A DNA stretch of 64,000 nt, taken from positions 129,257,605 through 129,321,604 of the forward strand of contig CP136064.1 of assembly GCA_032622095.1 (NCBI GenBank), given 5' to 3'. Under the pieces are notes generated by a model. The model saw nothing but the letters and a program-made list of their open reading frames with translations. It did no database searches and was not told the DNA's origin. Both the position numbers and the translations under genes were made by a program. The stretch is from Siphonodentalium dalli (Eukaryota > Mollusca > Scaphopoda > Gadilida > Siphonodentaliidae). This document shows positions 27,801-40,379 of the stretch, piece after piece; within the stretch, counting starts at the first letter, position 1; each line of letters opens with the position of its first letter.

Positions 27801-30800
27801 ACAGGACGGTATAGACACTCAGAGTGAATCTTACTGCGGAGCGTGTATCGCACAGGACGGTATAGAGACTCAGAGTGAATCTTACTACGGAGCGTGTATC
27901 GCACAGGACGGTATAGAGACTCAGAGTGAATCTTACTGCGGAGCGTGTCTCACACAGGACGGTATAGAGACTCAGAGTGAATCTTACTGCGGAGCGTGTC
28001 TCACACAGGACGGTATAGAGACTCAGAGTGAATCTTACTACGGAGCGTGTCTCGCACAGGACGATATAGAGACTCAGAGTGAATCTTACTACGGAGCGTG
28101 TCTCACACAGGACGGTATAGAGACTCAGAGTGAATCTTACTACGGAGCGTGTCTCACACAGGACGGTATAGAGACTCAGAGTGAATCTTACTACGGAGCG
28201 TGTCTCACACAGGACGGTATAGACACTCAGAGTGAATCTTACTACGGAGCGTGTATCGCACAGGACGGTATAGAGATCAGAGTGAATCTTACTGCGGAGC
28301 GTGGTCTCACACAGGACCGGTATAGAGACTCAGAGTGAATCTTACTACGGAGCGTGTCTCACACAGGACGGTATAGAGACTCAGAGTGAATCTTACTGCG
28401 GAGCGTGTCTCACACAGGACGGTAAAGAGACTCAGAGTGAATCTTACTACGGAGCGTGTCTCGCACAGGACGATATAGAGACTCAGAGTGAATCTTACTA
28501 CGGAGCGTGTCTCACACAGGACGGTATAGAGACTCAGAGTGAATCTTACTACGGAGCGTGTCTCACACAGGACGGTATAGAGACTCAGAGTGAATCTTAC
28601 TACGGAGCGTGTCTCACACAGGACGGTATAGAGACTCAGAGTGAATCTTACTGCGGAGCGTGTCTCACACAGGACGGTTATAGAGACTCAGAGTGAATCT
28701 TACTACGGAGCGTGTCCTCACACAGGACGGTATAGAGACTCAGAGTGAATCTGACATTAGAGCGTGTCTCACACAGGACGGTGTAGATACTCAGAGTGAA
28801 TCTTACTGCGAGCGTGTCTCACACCGGACGGTATAGAGACTCAGAGTGAATCTTACTGCGGAGCGTGTCTCACACAGGACGGTAAAGAGACTCAGAGTGA
28901 ATCTTACTACGGAGCGTGTCTCACACAGGACGGTATAGAGACTCAGAGTGAATCTTACTACGGAGCGTGTCTCACACAGGACGGTATAGAGACTCAGAGT
29001 GAATCTTACTGCGGAGCGTGTCTCACACAGGACGGTATAGAGACTCAGAGTGAATCTTACTGCGGAGCGTGTCTCACACAGGACGGTATAGAGACTCAGA
29101 GTGAATCTTACTGCGGAGCGTGTCTCGCACAGGACGATATAGAGACTCAGAGTGAATCTTACTACGGAGCGTGTCTCACACAGGACGGTATAGAGACTCA
29201 GAGTGAATCTGACATTAGAGCGTGTCTCACACAGGACGGTGTAGATACTCAGAGTGAATCTTACTGCGAGCGTGTCTCACACAGGACGGTATAGAGACTC
29301 AGACTGAATCTTACTGCGGAGCGTGTCTCACACAGGACGGTATAGAGACTCAGAGTGAATCTTACTGCGGAGCGTGTCTCACACAGGACGGTATAGAGAC
29401 TCAGAGTGAATCTTACTGCGGAGCGTGTCTCACACAGGACGGTATAGAGACTCAGACTGAATCTTACTACGGAGCGTGTCTCACACAGGACGGTATAGAG
29501 ACTCAGAGTGAATCTTACTACGGAGCATGTCTCACACAGGACGGTATAGAGACTCAGAGTGAATCTTACTACGGAGCATGTCTCACACAGGACGGTATAG
29601 AGACTCAGACTGAATCTTACTACGGAGCGTGTCTCACACAGGACGGTATAGAGACTCAGAGTGAATCTGACATTAGAGCGTGTCTCACACAGGACGGTAT
29701 AGAGACTCAGAGTGAATCTTACTACGGAGCGTGTATCGCACAGGACGGTATAGAGACTCAGAGTGAATCTTACTGCGGAGCGTGTATCGCACAGGACGGT
29801 ATAGAGACTCAGAGTGAATCTTACTGCGGAGCGTGTCTCACACAGGACGGTATAGAGACTCAGAGTGAATCTTACTACGGAGCGTGTCTCACACAGGACG
29901 GTATAGAGACTCAGAGTGAATCTTACTACGGAGCGTGTATCGCACAGGACGGTATAGAGACTCAGAGTGAATCTTACTACGGAGCGTGTCTCGCACAGGA
30001 CGGTATAGAGACTCAGAGTGAATCTTACTGCGAGCGTGTCTCACACAGGACGGTATAGAGACTCAGAGTGAATCTTACTACGGAGCGTGTATCACACAGG
30101 ACGGTATAGAGACTCAGAGTGAATCTTACTGCGAGCGTGTCTCACACAGGACGGTATAGAGACTCAGAGTGAATCTTTCTGCGGAGCGTGTCTCACACAG
30201 GACGGTATAGAGACTCAGAGTGAATCTTACTGCGGAGCGTGTCTCACACAGGACGGTATAGAGACTCAGAGTGAATCTTACTACGGAGCGTGTCTCGCAC
30301 AGGACGATATATATAGAGACTCAGAGTGAATCTTACTGCGGAGCGTGTCTCGCACAGGACGGTATAGAGACTCAGAGTGAATCTGACATTAGAGCGTGTC
30401 TCACACAGGACGGTGTAGATACTCAGAGTGAATCTTACTGCGAGCGTGTCTCACACAGGACGGTATAGAGACTCAGAGTGAATCTTACTGCGGAGCGTGT
30501 CTCACACAGGACGGTATAGAGACTCAGAGTGAATCTTACTGCGGAGCGTGTCTCGCACAGGACGGTATAGAGACTCAGAGTGAATCTTACTACGGAGCGT
30601 GTATCGCACAGGACGGTATAGAGACTCAGAGTGAATCTTACTACGGAGCGTGTCTCACACAGGACGGTATAGAGACTCAGAGTGAATCTTACTGCGGAGC
30701 GTGTCTCACACAGGACGGTATAGAGACTCAGAGTGAATCTTACTGCGGAGCGTGTCTCGCACAGGACGGTATAGAGACTCAGAGTGAATCTTACTGCGGA

Positions 30801-31408
30801 GCGTGTATCGCACAGGACGGTATAGAGACTCAGAGTGAATCTTACTACGGAGCGTGTCTCACACAGGACGGTATAGAGACTCAGAGTGAATCTTACTACG
30901 GAGCGTGTCTCACACAGGACGGTATAGAGACTCAGACTGAATCTTACTACGGAGCGTGTCTCACACAGGACGGTATAGAGACTCAGAGTGAATCTTACTA
31001 CGGAGCATGTCTCACACAGGACGGTATAGAGACTCAGAGTGAATCTTACTACGGAGCATGTCTCACACAGGACGGTATAGAGACTCAGACTGAATCTTAC
31101 TACGGAGCGTGTCTCACACAGGACGGTATAGAGACTCAGAGTGAATCTGACATTAGAGCGTGTCTCACACAGGACGGTATAGAGACTCAGAGTGAATCTT
31201 ACTACGGAGCGTGTATCGCACAGGACGGTATAGAGACTCAGAGTGAATCTTACTACGGAGCGTGTCTCACACAGGACGGTATAGAGACTCAGAGTGAATC
31301 TTACTACGGAGCGTGTATCGCACAGGACGGTATAGAGACTCAGAGTGAATCTTACTACGGAGCGTGTCTCGCACAGGACGGTATAGAGACTCAGAGTGAA
31401 TCTTACTG
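18361..31408 (+). repeat. Nested higher-order repeats of 2.96 kb and 8.57 kb
   Basis: Rare monomers act as markers. The GACGATATATATAGAG insertion monomer occurs near 21730, 24689 and 30307. GACTCAGATTGAATC occurs near 18380 and 26950. GACGGTAAAGAG occurs near 19035, 19850, 20310, 27605, 28425 and 28885. These fit an 18.36-22.83 kb block repeated at about 26.93-31.41 kb (offset about 8.57 kb), with 20.5-23.5 kb also copied to 23.5-26.5 kb (offset about 2.96 kb). The pattern is typical of successive unequal exchanges in a satellite. Confidence 0.85.
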
Positions 31409-33340
31409 CGAGCGTGTCTCACACAGGACGGTATAGAGACTCAGAGTGAATCTTACTGCGGAGCGTGTCTCACACAGGACGGTATAGAGACTCAGAGTGA
31501 ATCTTACTACGGAGCGTGTCTCACACAGGACGGTATAGAGACTCAGAGTGAATCTTACTGCGGAGCGTGTCTCACACAGGACGGTATAGAGACTCAGAGT
31601 GAATCTTACTACGGAGCGTGTCTCACACAGGACGGTATAGAGACTCAGACTGAATCTTACTGCGGAGCGTGTCTCACACAGGACGGTATAGAGACTCAGA
31701 GTGAATCTTTCTGCGGAGCGTGTCTCACACAGGACGGTATAGAGACTCAGAGTGAATCTTACTGCGGAGCGTGTCTCACACAGGACGGTATAGAGACTCA
31801 GACTGAATCTTACTACGGAGCGTGTCTCACACAGGACGGTATAGAGACTCAGAGTGAATCTTACTACGGAGCATGTCTCACACAGGACGGTATAGAGACT
31901 CAGACTGAATCTTACTACGGAGCGTGTCTCACACAGGACGGTATAGAGACTCAGAGTGAATCTTACTACGGAGCATGTCTCACACAGGACGGTATAGAGA
32001 CTCAGAGTGAATCTTACTACGGAGCATGTCTCACACAGGACGGTATAGAGACTCAGACTGAATCTTACTACGGAGCGTGTCTCACACAGGACGGTATAGA
32101 GACTCAGAGTGAATCTGACATTAGAGCGTGTCTCACACAGGACGGTATAGAGACTCAGAGTGAATCTTACTACGGAGCGTGTATCGCACAGGACGGTATA
32201 GAGACTCAGAGTGAATCTTACTACGGAGCGTGTCTCACACAGGACGGTATAGAGACTCAGAGTGAATCTTACTACGGAGCGTGTATCGCACAGGACGGTA
32301 TAGAGACTCAGAGTGAATCTTACTACGGAGCGTGTCTCGCACAGGACGGTATAGAGACTCAGAGTGAATCTTACTGCGAGCGTGTCTCACACAGGACGGT
32401 ATAGAGACTCAGAGTGAATCTTACTGCGGAGCGTGTCTCACACAGGACGGTATAGAGACTCAGAGTGAATCTTACTACGGAGCGTGTCTCACACAGGACG
32501 GTATAGAGACTCAGAGTGAATCTTACTGCGGAGCGTGTCTCACACAGGACGGTATAGAGACTCAGAGTGAATCTTACTACGGAGCGTGTCTCACACAGGA
32601 CGGTATAGAGACTCAGACTGAATCTTACTGCGGAGCGTGTCTCACACAGGACGGTATAGAGACTCAGAGTGAATCTTTCTGCGGAGCGTGTCTCACACAG
32701 GACGGTATAGAGACTCAGAGTGAATCTTACTGCGGAGCGTGTCTCACACAGGACGGTAAAGAGACTCAGAGTGAATCTTACTACGGAGCGTGTCTCGCAC
32801 AGGACGATATAGAGACTCAGAGTGAATCTTACTACGGAGCGTGTCTCACACAGGACGGTATAGAGACTCAGAGTGAATCTGACATTAGAGCGTGTCTCAC
32901 ACAGGACGGTATAGAGACTCAGAGTGAATCTTACTGCGAGCGTGTCTCACACAGGACGGTATAGAGACTCAGAGTGAATCTTACTACGGAGCGTGTATCG
33001 CACAGGACGGTATAGAGACTCAGAGTGAATCTTACTACGGAGCGTGTCTCACACAGGACGGTATAGAGACTCAGAGTGAATCTTACTGCGGAGCGTGTCT
33101 CACACAGGACGGTATAGAGACTCAGAGTGAATCTTACTGCGGAGCGTGTCTCGCACAGGACGGTATAGAGACTCAGAGTGAATCTTACTACGGAGCGTGT
33201 ATCGCACAGGACGGTATAGAGACTCAGAGTGAATCTTACTACGGAGCGTGTCTCACACAGGACGGTATAGAGACTCAGAGTGAATCTTACTGCGGAGCGT
33301 GTCTCACACAGGACGGTATAGAGACTCAGAGTGAATCTTA
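31409..33340 (+). repeat. Higher-order repeat of about 966 bp
   Basis: The block starting with the 50-bp GCGAGCG monomer at about 31409 recurs at about 32375, each followed by the same order of variants to a GAATCTTTCTGCGG monomer (about 31705 and 32672). The spacing is about 19 monomers. Confidence 0.7.
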
Positions 33341-34699
33341 CTGCGGAGCGTGTCTCGCACAGGACGGTATAGAGACTCAGAGTGAATCTTACTGCGGAGC
33401 GTGTATCGCACAGGACGGTATAGAGACTCAGAGTGAATCTTACTACGGAGCGTGTCTCACACAGGACGGTATAGAGACTCAGAGTGAATCTTACTACGGA
33501 GCGTGTCTCACACAGGACGGTATAGAGACTCAGAGTGAATCTTACTACGGAGCGTGTCTCGCACAGGACGGTATAGAGACTCAGAGTGAATCTTACTGCG
33601 GAGCGTGTCTCGCACAGGACGGTATAGAGACTCAGAGTGAATCTTACTGCGGAGCGTGTCTCGCACAGGACGGTATAGAGACTCAGAGTGAATCTTACTG
33701 CGGAGCGTGTATCGCACAGGACGGTATAGAGACTCAGAGTGAATCTTACTGCGGAGCGTGTCTCGCACAGGACGGTATAGAGACTCAGAGTGAATCTTAC
33801 TGCGGAGCGTGTCTCGCACAGGACGGTATAGAGACTCAGAGTGAATCTTACTGCGGAGCGTGTATCGCACAGGACGGTATAGAGACTCAGAGTGAATCTT
33901 ACTACGGAGCGTGTCTCACACAGGACGGTATAGAGACTCAGAGTGAATCTTACTACGGAGCGTGTCTCACACAGGACGGTATAGAGACTCAGAGTGAATC
34001 TTACTACGGAGCGTGTCTCGCACAGGACGGTATAGAGACTCAGAGTGAATCTTACTGCGGAGCGTGTCTCACACAGGACGGTAAAGAGACTCAGAGTGAA
34101 TCTTACTGCGGAGCGTGTCTCACACAGGACGGTATAGAGACTCAGAGTGAATCTTACTACGGAGCGTGTCTCACACAGGACGGTATAGAGACTCAGAGTG
34201 AATCTGACATTAGAGCGTGTCTCACACAGGACGGTGTAGATACTCAGAGTGAATCTTACTGCGAGCGTGTCTCACACAGGACGGTATAGAGACTCAGAGT
34301 GAATCTTACTGCGGAGCGTGTCTCACACAGGACGGTATAGAGACTCAGACTGAATCTTACTGCGGAGCGTGTCTCGCACAGGACGGTATAGAGACTCAGA
34401 GTGAATCTTACTGCGGAGCGTGTCTCACACAGGACGGTATAGAGACTCAGAGTGAATCTTACTGCGAGCGTGTCTCACACAGGACGGTATAGAGACTCAG
34501 AGTGAATCTTACTGCGAGCGTGTCTCACACAGGACGGTATAGAGACTCAGAGTGAATCTTACTGCGAGCGTGTCTCACACAGGACGGTATAGAGACTCAG
34601 AGTGAATCTTACTGCGGAGCGTGTCTCACACAAGACGGTATAGAGACTCAGAGTGAATCTTACTGCGAGCGTGTCTCACACAGGACGGTATAGAGACTC

Positions 34700-37002
34700 A
34701 GATTGAATCTTACTGCGGAGCGTGTCTCACACAGGACGGTACAGAGACTCAGAGTGAATCTTACAGCGGAGCGTGTCTCACACAGGACGGTACAGAGACT
34801 CAGAGTGAATCTTACAGCGGAGCGTGTCTCACACAGGACGATAGAAACTCAGAGTGAATCTTACTACGGAGCGTGTCTCATACAGGACGGTATAGAGACT
34901 CAGACTGAATCTTACTACGGAGCGTGTCTCACACATGACGGTATAGAGACTCAGAGTGAATCTTACTACGGAGCGTGTCTCATACAGGACGGTATAGAGA
35001 CTCAGACTGAATCTTACTACGGAGCGTGTCTCACACATGACGGTATAGAGACTCAGACTGAATCTTACTACGGAGCGTGTCTCACACATGACGGTATAGA
35101 GACTCAGAGTGAATCTGACAGTTGAGCGTGTCTCACACAGGTCGGTATAGAGACTCAGACTGAATCTTACTGCGGAGCGTGTCTCACACAGGACGGTATA
35201 GAGACTCAGAGTGAATCTTACTACGGAGCGTGTCTCACACAGGACGGTATAGAGACTCAGAGTGAATCTTACTGCGGAGCGTGTCTCACACAGGACGGTA
35301 TAGAGACTCAGAGTGAATCTGACAGTTGAACGTGTCTCACACAGGACGGTATAGAGACTCAGACTGAATCTTACTACGGAGCGTGTCTCACACAGGACGG
35401 TATAGAGCCTCAGAGTGAATCTGACAGTAGAGTGTGTCTAACACAGGACGGTATAGACACTCAGAAGAGTGAATCTGACAGTAGAGTGTGTCTCACACAG
35501 GTCGGTATAGAGACTCAGACTGAATCTTACTGCGGAGCGTGTCTCACACAGGACGGTATAGAGACTCAGACTGAATCTTACTACGGAGCGTGTCTCACAC
35601 ATGACGGTATAGAGACTCAGAGTGAATCTGACAGTAGAGTGTGTCTCACACAGGTCGGTATAGAGACTCAGACTGAATCTTACTACGGAGCGTGTCTCAC
35701 ACATGACGGTATAGAGACTCAGAGTGAATCTGACAGTAGAGTGTGTCTCACACAGGACGGTATAGACACTCAGAAGAGTGAATCTGACAGTAGAGTGTGT
35801 CTCACACAGGTCGGTATAGAGACTCAGACTGAATCTTACTGCGGAGCGTGTCTCACACAGGACGGTATAGACACTCAGACTGAATCTTACTGCGGAGCGT
35901 GTCTCAGACAGGACGGTATAGAGCCTCAGACTGAATCTTACTGCGGAGCGTGTCTCACACAGGACGGTATAGAGACTCAGACTGAATCTTACTGCGGAGC
36001 GTGTCTCACACAGGACGGTATAGAGCCTCAGACTGAATCTTACTGCGGAGCGTGTCTCACACAGGACGGTATAGAGACTCAGACTGAATCTTACTACGGA
36101 GCGTGTCTCATACAGGACGGTATAGACACTCAGAGTGAATCTTACTGCGGAGCGTGTCTCACACAGGACGGTATAGAGCCTCAGACTGAATCTTACTGCG
36201 GAGCGTGTCTCACACAGGACGGTATAGAGACTCAGACTGAATCTTACTACGGAGCGTGTAACACACAGGACGGTATAGAGACTCAGAGTGAATCTTACTA
36301 CGGAGCGTGTCTCACACAGGACGGTGTAGAGCCTCAGAGTGAATCTTTCTGCGGATCGTGTCTCACACATGACGGTAGAGACTCAGAGTGAATCTTACTG
36401 CGGAGCGTGTCTCACACAGGACGGTATAGAGACTCAGAGTGAATCTTTCTGCGGAGCGTGTCTCACACAGGACGGTATAGAGACTCAGAATGAATCTTAC
36501 TGCGGAGCGTGTCTCACACAGGACGATAGAAACTCAGAGTGAATCTTACTGCGGAGCGTGTCTCACACAGGACGGTATATAGACTCAGACTGAATCTTAC
36601 TGCGGAGCGTGTATCACACATGCGACGATATATTTATAGAGACTCAGACTGAATCTCACTGCGGAGCGTGTCTCACACAGGACGGTATAGAGACTCAGAC
36701 TGAATCTTACTGCGGAGCGTGTCTCACACAGGACGGTATAGAGCCTCAGACTGAATCTTTCTGCGGAGCGTGTCTCACACAGGACGATAGAGACTCAGAG
36801 TGAATCTTACTGCGGAGCGTGTCTCACACAGGACGGTATATAGACTCAGACTGAATCTTACTGCGGAGCGTGTATCACACATGACGATATATTTATAGAG
36901 ACTCAGAGTGAATCTTACTGCGGAGCGTGTCTCACACATAGGACGGTATAGAGACTCAGACTGAATCTTACTGTGGAGTGTGTCTCACACATGACGGTAT
37001 AG
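34700..37002 (+). repeat. Divergent right edge of the array
   Basis: Monomers here carry variants rare in the centre: GACGGTACAGAG, GACGATAGAAAC, CACATGACGG, CAGGTCGG, GAGCCTCAG, an AGA insertion in ACTCAGAAGAGTG, and TATATTTATAGAG insertions near 36625 and 36885. Several are shared with the left edge (4.2-7.6 kb) but not the middle. Indels break all long frames towards the boundary at 37002. Confidence 0.8.
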
Positions 37003-37200
37003 AATTAGCACAGAGCGACGAGGAAGATCTAAGGCACCTTCTCAGACGAGTTAGGTTCAACCCATATGAGCCGTGGTCAGGTTTTATGCAACCGGCTATC
37101 AACAATATTATAGTGGTCAATCTACGATCGCTGTCATATCAATTGATTGGATAATTCTATACCGAGTCGATGTAGCCTATGTCCGATCGACGACAACGGA
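37003..37200 (+). other. Array right boundary and possible exon-like tract
   Basis: The satellite plus-strand frame continues past the boundary for about 50 codons, reading IELAQSDEEDLRHLLRRVRF and then NPYEPWSG, before a stop near 37150. The peptide looks more like ordinary protein than the satellite does, but I recognise no family. A 2-bp insertion in the last monomers (CACACATAGG, near 36939) breaks continuity with the array upstream. It could be a remnant of the sequence in which the satellite arose, or chance. Confidence 0.25.
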
Positions 37201-38216
37201 TAACTTGGCGTTGACCCTCGCTCGGCATAAACCACGTGGGCCATATACTGGTGAATACGAGCGCATGATGCTTAGTACTGTCGGATATAAGCTTTTATTT
37301 GTCCTTTGGTACAACTTTCAATTGCCACAAACCTGCATCGAACAATTAAGCACCGCGTCAATCCAACACACTACAGTAACACTTAGATTCCTACTCATGG
37401 ATGTCAACACCCATGATAGTTTGGTTCAATAACAAGAAGTGCTAGCATGTACAAGGACAAATTAAACACATTGTGACTCATTTATTTTATAAATAAAGAA
37501 AAGGACAACGACCTTGTCTATAAGAGCAGAACACCACACAGAACACGCATGCATGCACCTGACATGGTACTTACATATACTATATAGTTGCCTAATCTGA
37601 CGTACGGACATTGCAATCAATATGAATGATCGTATGGTTCGTTGTCCCCTATAATGCGGTGCAAACCATAACTTAAAATTAGTTTTGTATCAAATGAAAG
37701 GTACGACTCTGCCGCTAACAGTAGTCTTGTAATGTCAATTACTGATCATATAATGTCCTAGGACGAATTCAATACATATGCGTCGTGTGATAAGAACATA
37801 TAATTGAAAGACAGATATAATTATATTAGTCGACAAGTATCCTGCAATAATTACACCTACTTCATTTTATATTCTATTGTGAAGGTATTTTTTTTTTTAA
37901 AGTCTATGCAAAGTCAGCTTTAGTGTGTGGAACTAAGATAATTATATTAGGTCGATATTTGGTCGATATTTTATCAGTACTGAAATGTCAGGTGCACTTA
38001 CCGTACAATGTAATATTTTGTAGTCAAGTTTCATATTTACCAACAACGCACTAGCTTCGCTGAACATAGAAATGAACTACTAGTATTAAGTGATATTTTG
38101 AGGCCATTAAATGTAAGAAACTTAATATGCACATAAATGCAAAGATACCTTCATCACAGTTGATCAACGGCAACGTATACCGGAAGCAACGGAGTCCCAG
38201 GCGAGGAATCTTAAGT

Positions 38217-38304
38217 AGGATAATAGCTGAAAACTTTACATAATATCAGCGAATCCATTCGCGATCCATTCGCTGAAATATTGTACAGTATTCAGCCATT
38301 ATCC
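38217..38304. repeat. Imperfect hairpin, 88 bp
   Basis: The left arm begins AGGATAATAGCTGAA and the right arm ends TTCAGCCATTATCCT. The inner parts (ATCAGCGAATCCATTCG and CGATCCATTCGCTGAA) also pair. The inverted repeat fills nearly the whole span, as in a small foldback or MITE-like sequence. Confidence 0.6.
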
Positions 38305-39169
38305 TATACCTATTTGCAGCTAAAACGGTATCAGAAAGTGTTTATGACCGAGTTCAGAATATCACCTCTGATCAGAATGGATCAACCCGACACATGAGTT
38401 GAACCATGTGGTCGCCCCCATTCATCCGCTCAATGGCTGCACGGATGTCGTGACATCTTAACCAATTGTCAACTTAATGGACTGCATGGCAGTACCACAT
38501 TGTTTGTCCAACCATTGACTGAACAAGACTTCTCGACAATGATCTCCTTTTGTGATAGATTTAACCAATATCCTCAGAGTTTTGCGGCGTATTTATGATT
38601 AGGCGGAGAAGTATAGATTTAATGACTAATTGGTGTGCGCGTTATGCCTAATCGGAGATTTTGTCCGTTGGGATCGTTACTGAAGATCAACAGACTACAT
38701 TTACATGGAAATTTCTATATTAGTTTTGGTTTCTCGTGAGGTGTGTTACATCATGCCACCCGGGAACGGAATTAGATTGGGGAAATGTTAAGGAATCACT
38801 TAACTAAATTGTTTCCCATATAGACGACAATGTTAACGTTTCAGCCAAATTCACTGAATTGAAGCCTGCACGCCACTCACGTGATATTTACCCAGCTAGA
38901 TTGACAACAGCTGGTCATGGAAATGCAAGAAAAATCATAGGTCATGTGCTGTCATGTGATTGCTTTTTAGAATACATCCCTAAGTGTAGGACAGGGCTAT
39001 CCCACAGCCAAATTTATCCGAGAAAAACCCCGAACTACAGCAGCAAGTTAAATAAATTTCCCACTGACAAAAATCCATTCCCCCATTAATTACCAGTTTA
39101 AAGTATTTAGATATGATGTACAAATCAAATAAACAAGATTTCGTCCTTTAATAACGTGTCACGTGTGTC

Positions 39170-39330
39170 AGGTGAAGGCCATTCTTCTGTTACCTTCACC
39201 TCTACCATGCCATGGCACACTTGCTACCCGACTCTGGAACGCATTTAGCTCCCTGATTCCATAACAGTTAAATCCCTACATGAAACAACATTCCTAAAAT
39301 TTGTAGTTAACATATCCCCCAGTGACGAGG
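39170..39330 (+). pseudogene. Possible LINE C-terminal scrap
   Basis: One frame reads PCHGTLATRLWNAFSSLIP and, after a frame change, VKSLHETTFLKFVVNI. Known LINE polyproteins often end with a motif of the type RLWN-x-LP followed by SL-x(n)-FK. The match is short, broken by a stop and a frameshift, and rests on motif memory only. Confidence 0.3.
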
Positions 39331-39709
39331 CTGTATAAGTTTACCGAATCTGTCATGTTTCTAACTATAAATCAGAGCGATGAATATATATAGTATATTT
39401 GAAAATCGTTGTCTAGATAGCTACATGCATGCATGCAAGTATATTATGGTATCATACATGCAAGTCACGATAATTGTTTATTAAATTGGATCTTGAGCGT
39501 CCGTTATTTAAAATAATGGACTGTTGTTAGTAAAATAATGTACGGTCTCGACAATAACCGTACATTATCCTATAAACTGGAAGCGACTAACAAAGAAGTG
39601 ACGTCATAGCCATGTTTTAAACACATTTAGACACCACTTATATACAGATTAAATTTGCATAAAACGTTATAGTGTCGTCAGTGATTGGACACTGATTAAT
39701 CCTCACTGA

Positions 39710-39915
39710 AAATCTCGTTGACTAAAATGTTACTTAAGAATTACTCAACCGTAGTGTAAGTAAACCACCATGCAACGTTGACTAAAGTTTTGAGTAAACT
39801 ATTTCCACTCAACAGTTGAGTAAAAAAAATTCTCAACATTGCATTCATAACAGTGAAATCGCTCAACAACCGATTGATTTTGCTCAACAGTAACTGTTGA
39901 CTGAAACATGTAGCT
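39710..39915. repeat. ACTCAAC/GTTGAGT interspersed motif with palindrome
   Basis: Variants of CTCAAC, GTTGACT and TTGAGTAA recur about ten times, including the near-perfect palindrome ACTCAACAGTTGAGT at 39807-39821. This is probably the remains of a small inverted-repeat element. Confidence 0.4.
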
Positions 39916-40379
39916 TTCTTAGTTAAGAAAAGGAGTTGGCTATATAGGAATATCTGTTGGAAGAATTCTCGAAACTGAACTGGATGACACATCCAGAATC
40001 AGCGAACGAATCAGAATTGGAAATATCGTGAAATTTATGAAATTCCCTATAATGGTCTGTTGAAAAATATTAACTTATGTTGTGATATAATTTGAATCAT
40101 ATGGTTCACAAGTCACGATTGTTTGTGGTGTCCATGAAATTAGAATCTCGGCTTCAAAATGTTTACTCTTTAATGAGGCGATGAACTTATAAAGTTCTGA
40201 CATACCTATCGGCCATCTCCTCACATCTCAATGATGCATTTATAGATCCAAAAATAATGTTGAAACGTAGATTAAACATCTCGAAATGACTACCATTATA
40301 GATGTACGGTGTTTTAAATTGAGTTATTGTTCCTATAACTTTAAATCAACGTATTGATTAAATTCGATAGAGATATACT

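Larger units (their letters stand above)
4073..37002 (+). repeat. 33-kb satellite array of a 51-bp monomer (about 645 copies)
   Basis: The array is head to tail throughout. Key words of the unit in order are GACTCAGAGTGAATCTTAC, then TGCGGAGCG or TACGGAGCG, then TGTCTCACACAGG, then ACGGTATAGA. By my count the consensus is about 51% GC with about three CpGs per monomer, against clearly AT-rich flanks. Common variants are TGC/TAC, CTCAC/CTCGC, GAGAC/GACAC, AGAGTG/AGACTG, GACATTAGAG or GACAGTAGAG in place of TTACTGCGGAG, and a 50-bp monomer with GCGAGCG. Because 51 is 17 codons, the plus strand keeps one open frame (ETQSESYYGACLTQDGI) and the minus strand another (SLYTVLCETRSAVRFTL). These break wherever 50-bp monomers occur, and common differences change amino acids, so a coding role is unlikely. 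Function is unknown; a structural satellite is the simplest reading. Confidence 0.97.

Noticed and set aside
4073-37002. CRISPR array
   Set aside because: The units are contiguous with no unique spacers, the setting is eukaryotic, and no cas genes are present.
37073-37432. 119-codon open frame after the array as a gene
   Set aside because: No recognisable domain, no splice context, and its length is not remarkable over 64 kb in six frames.
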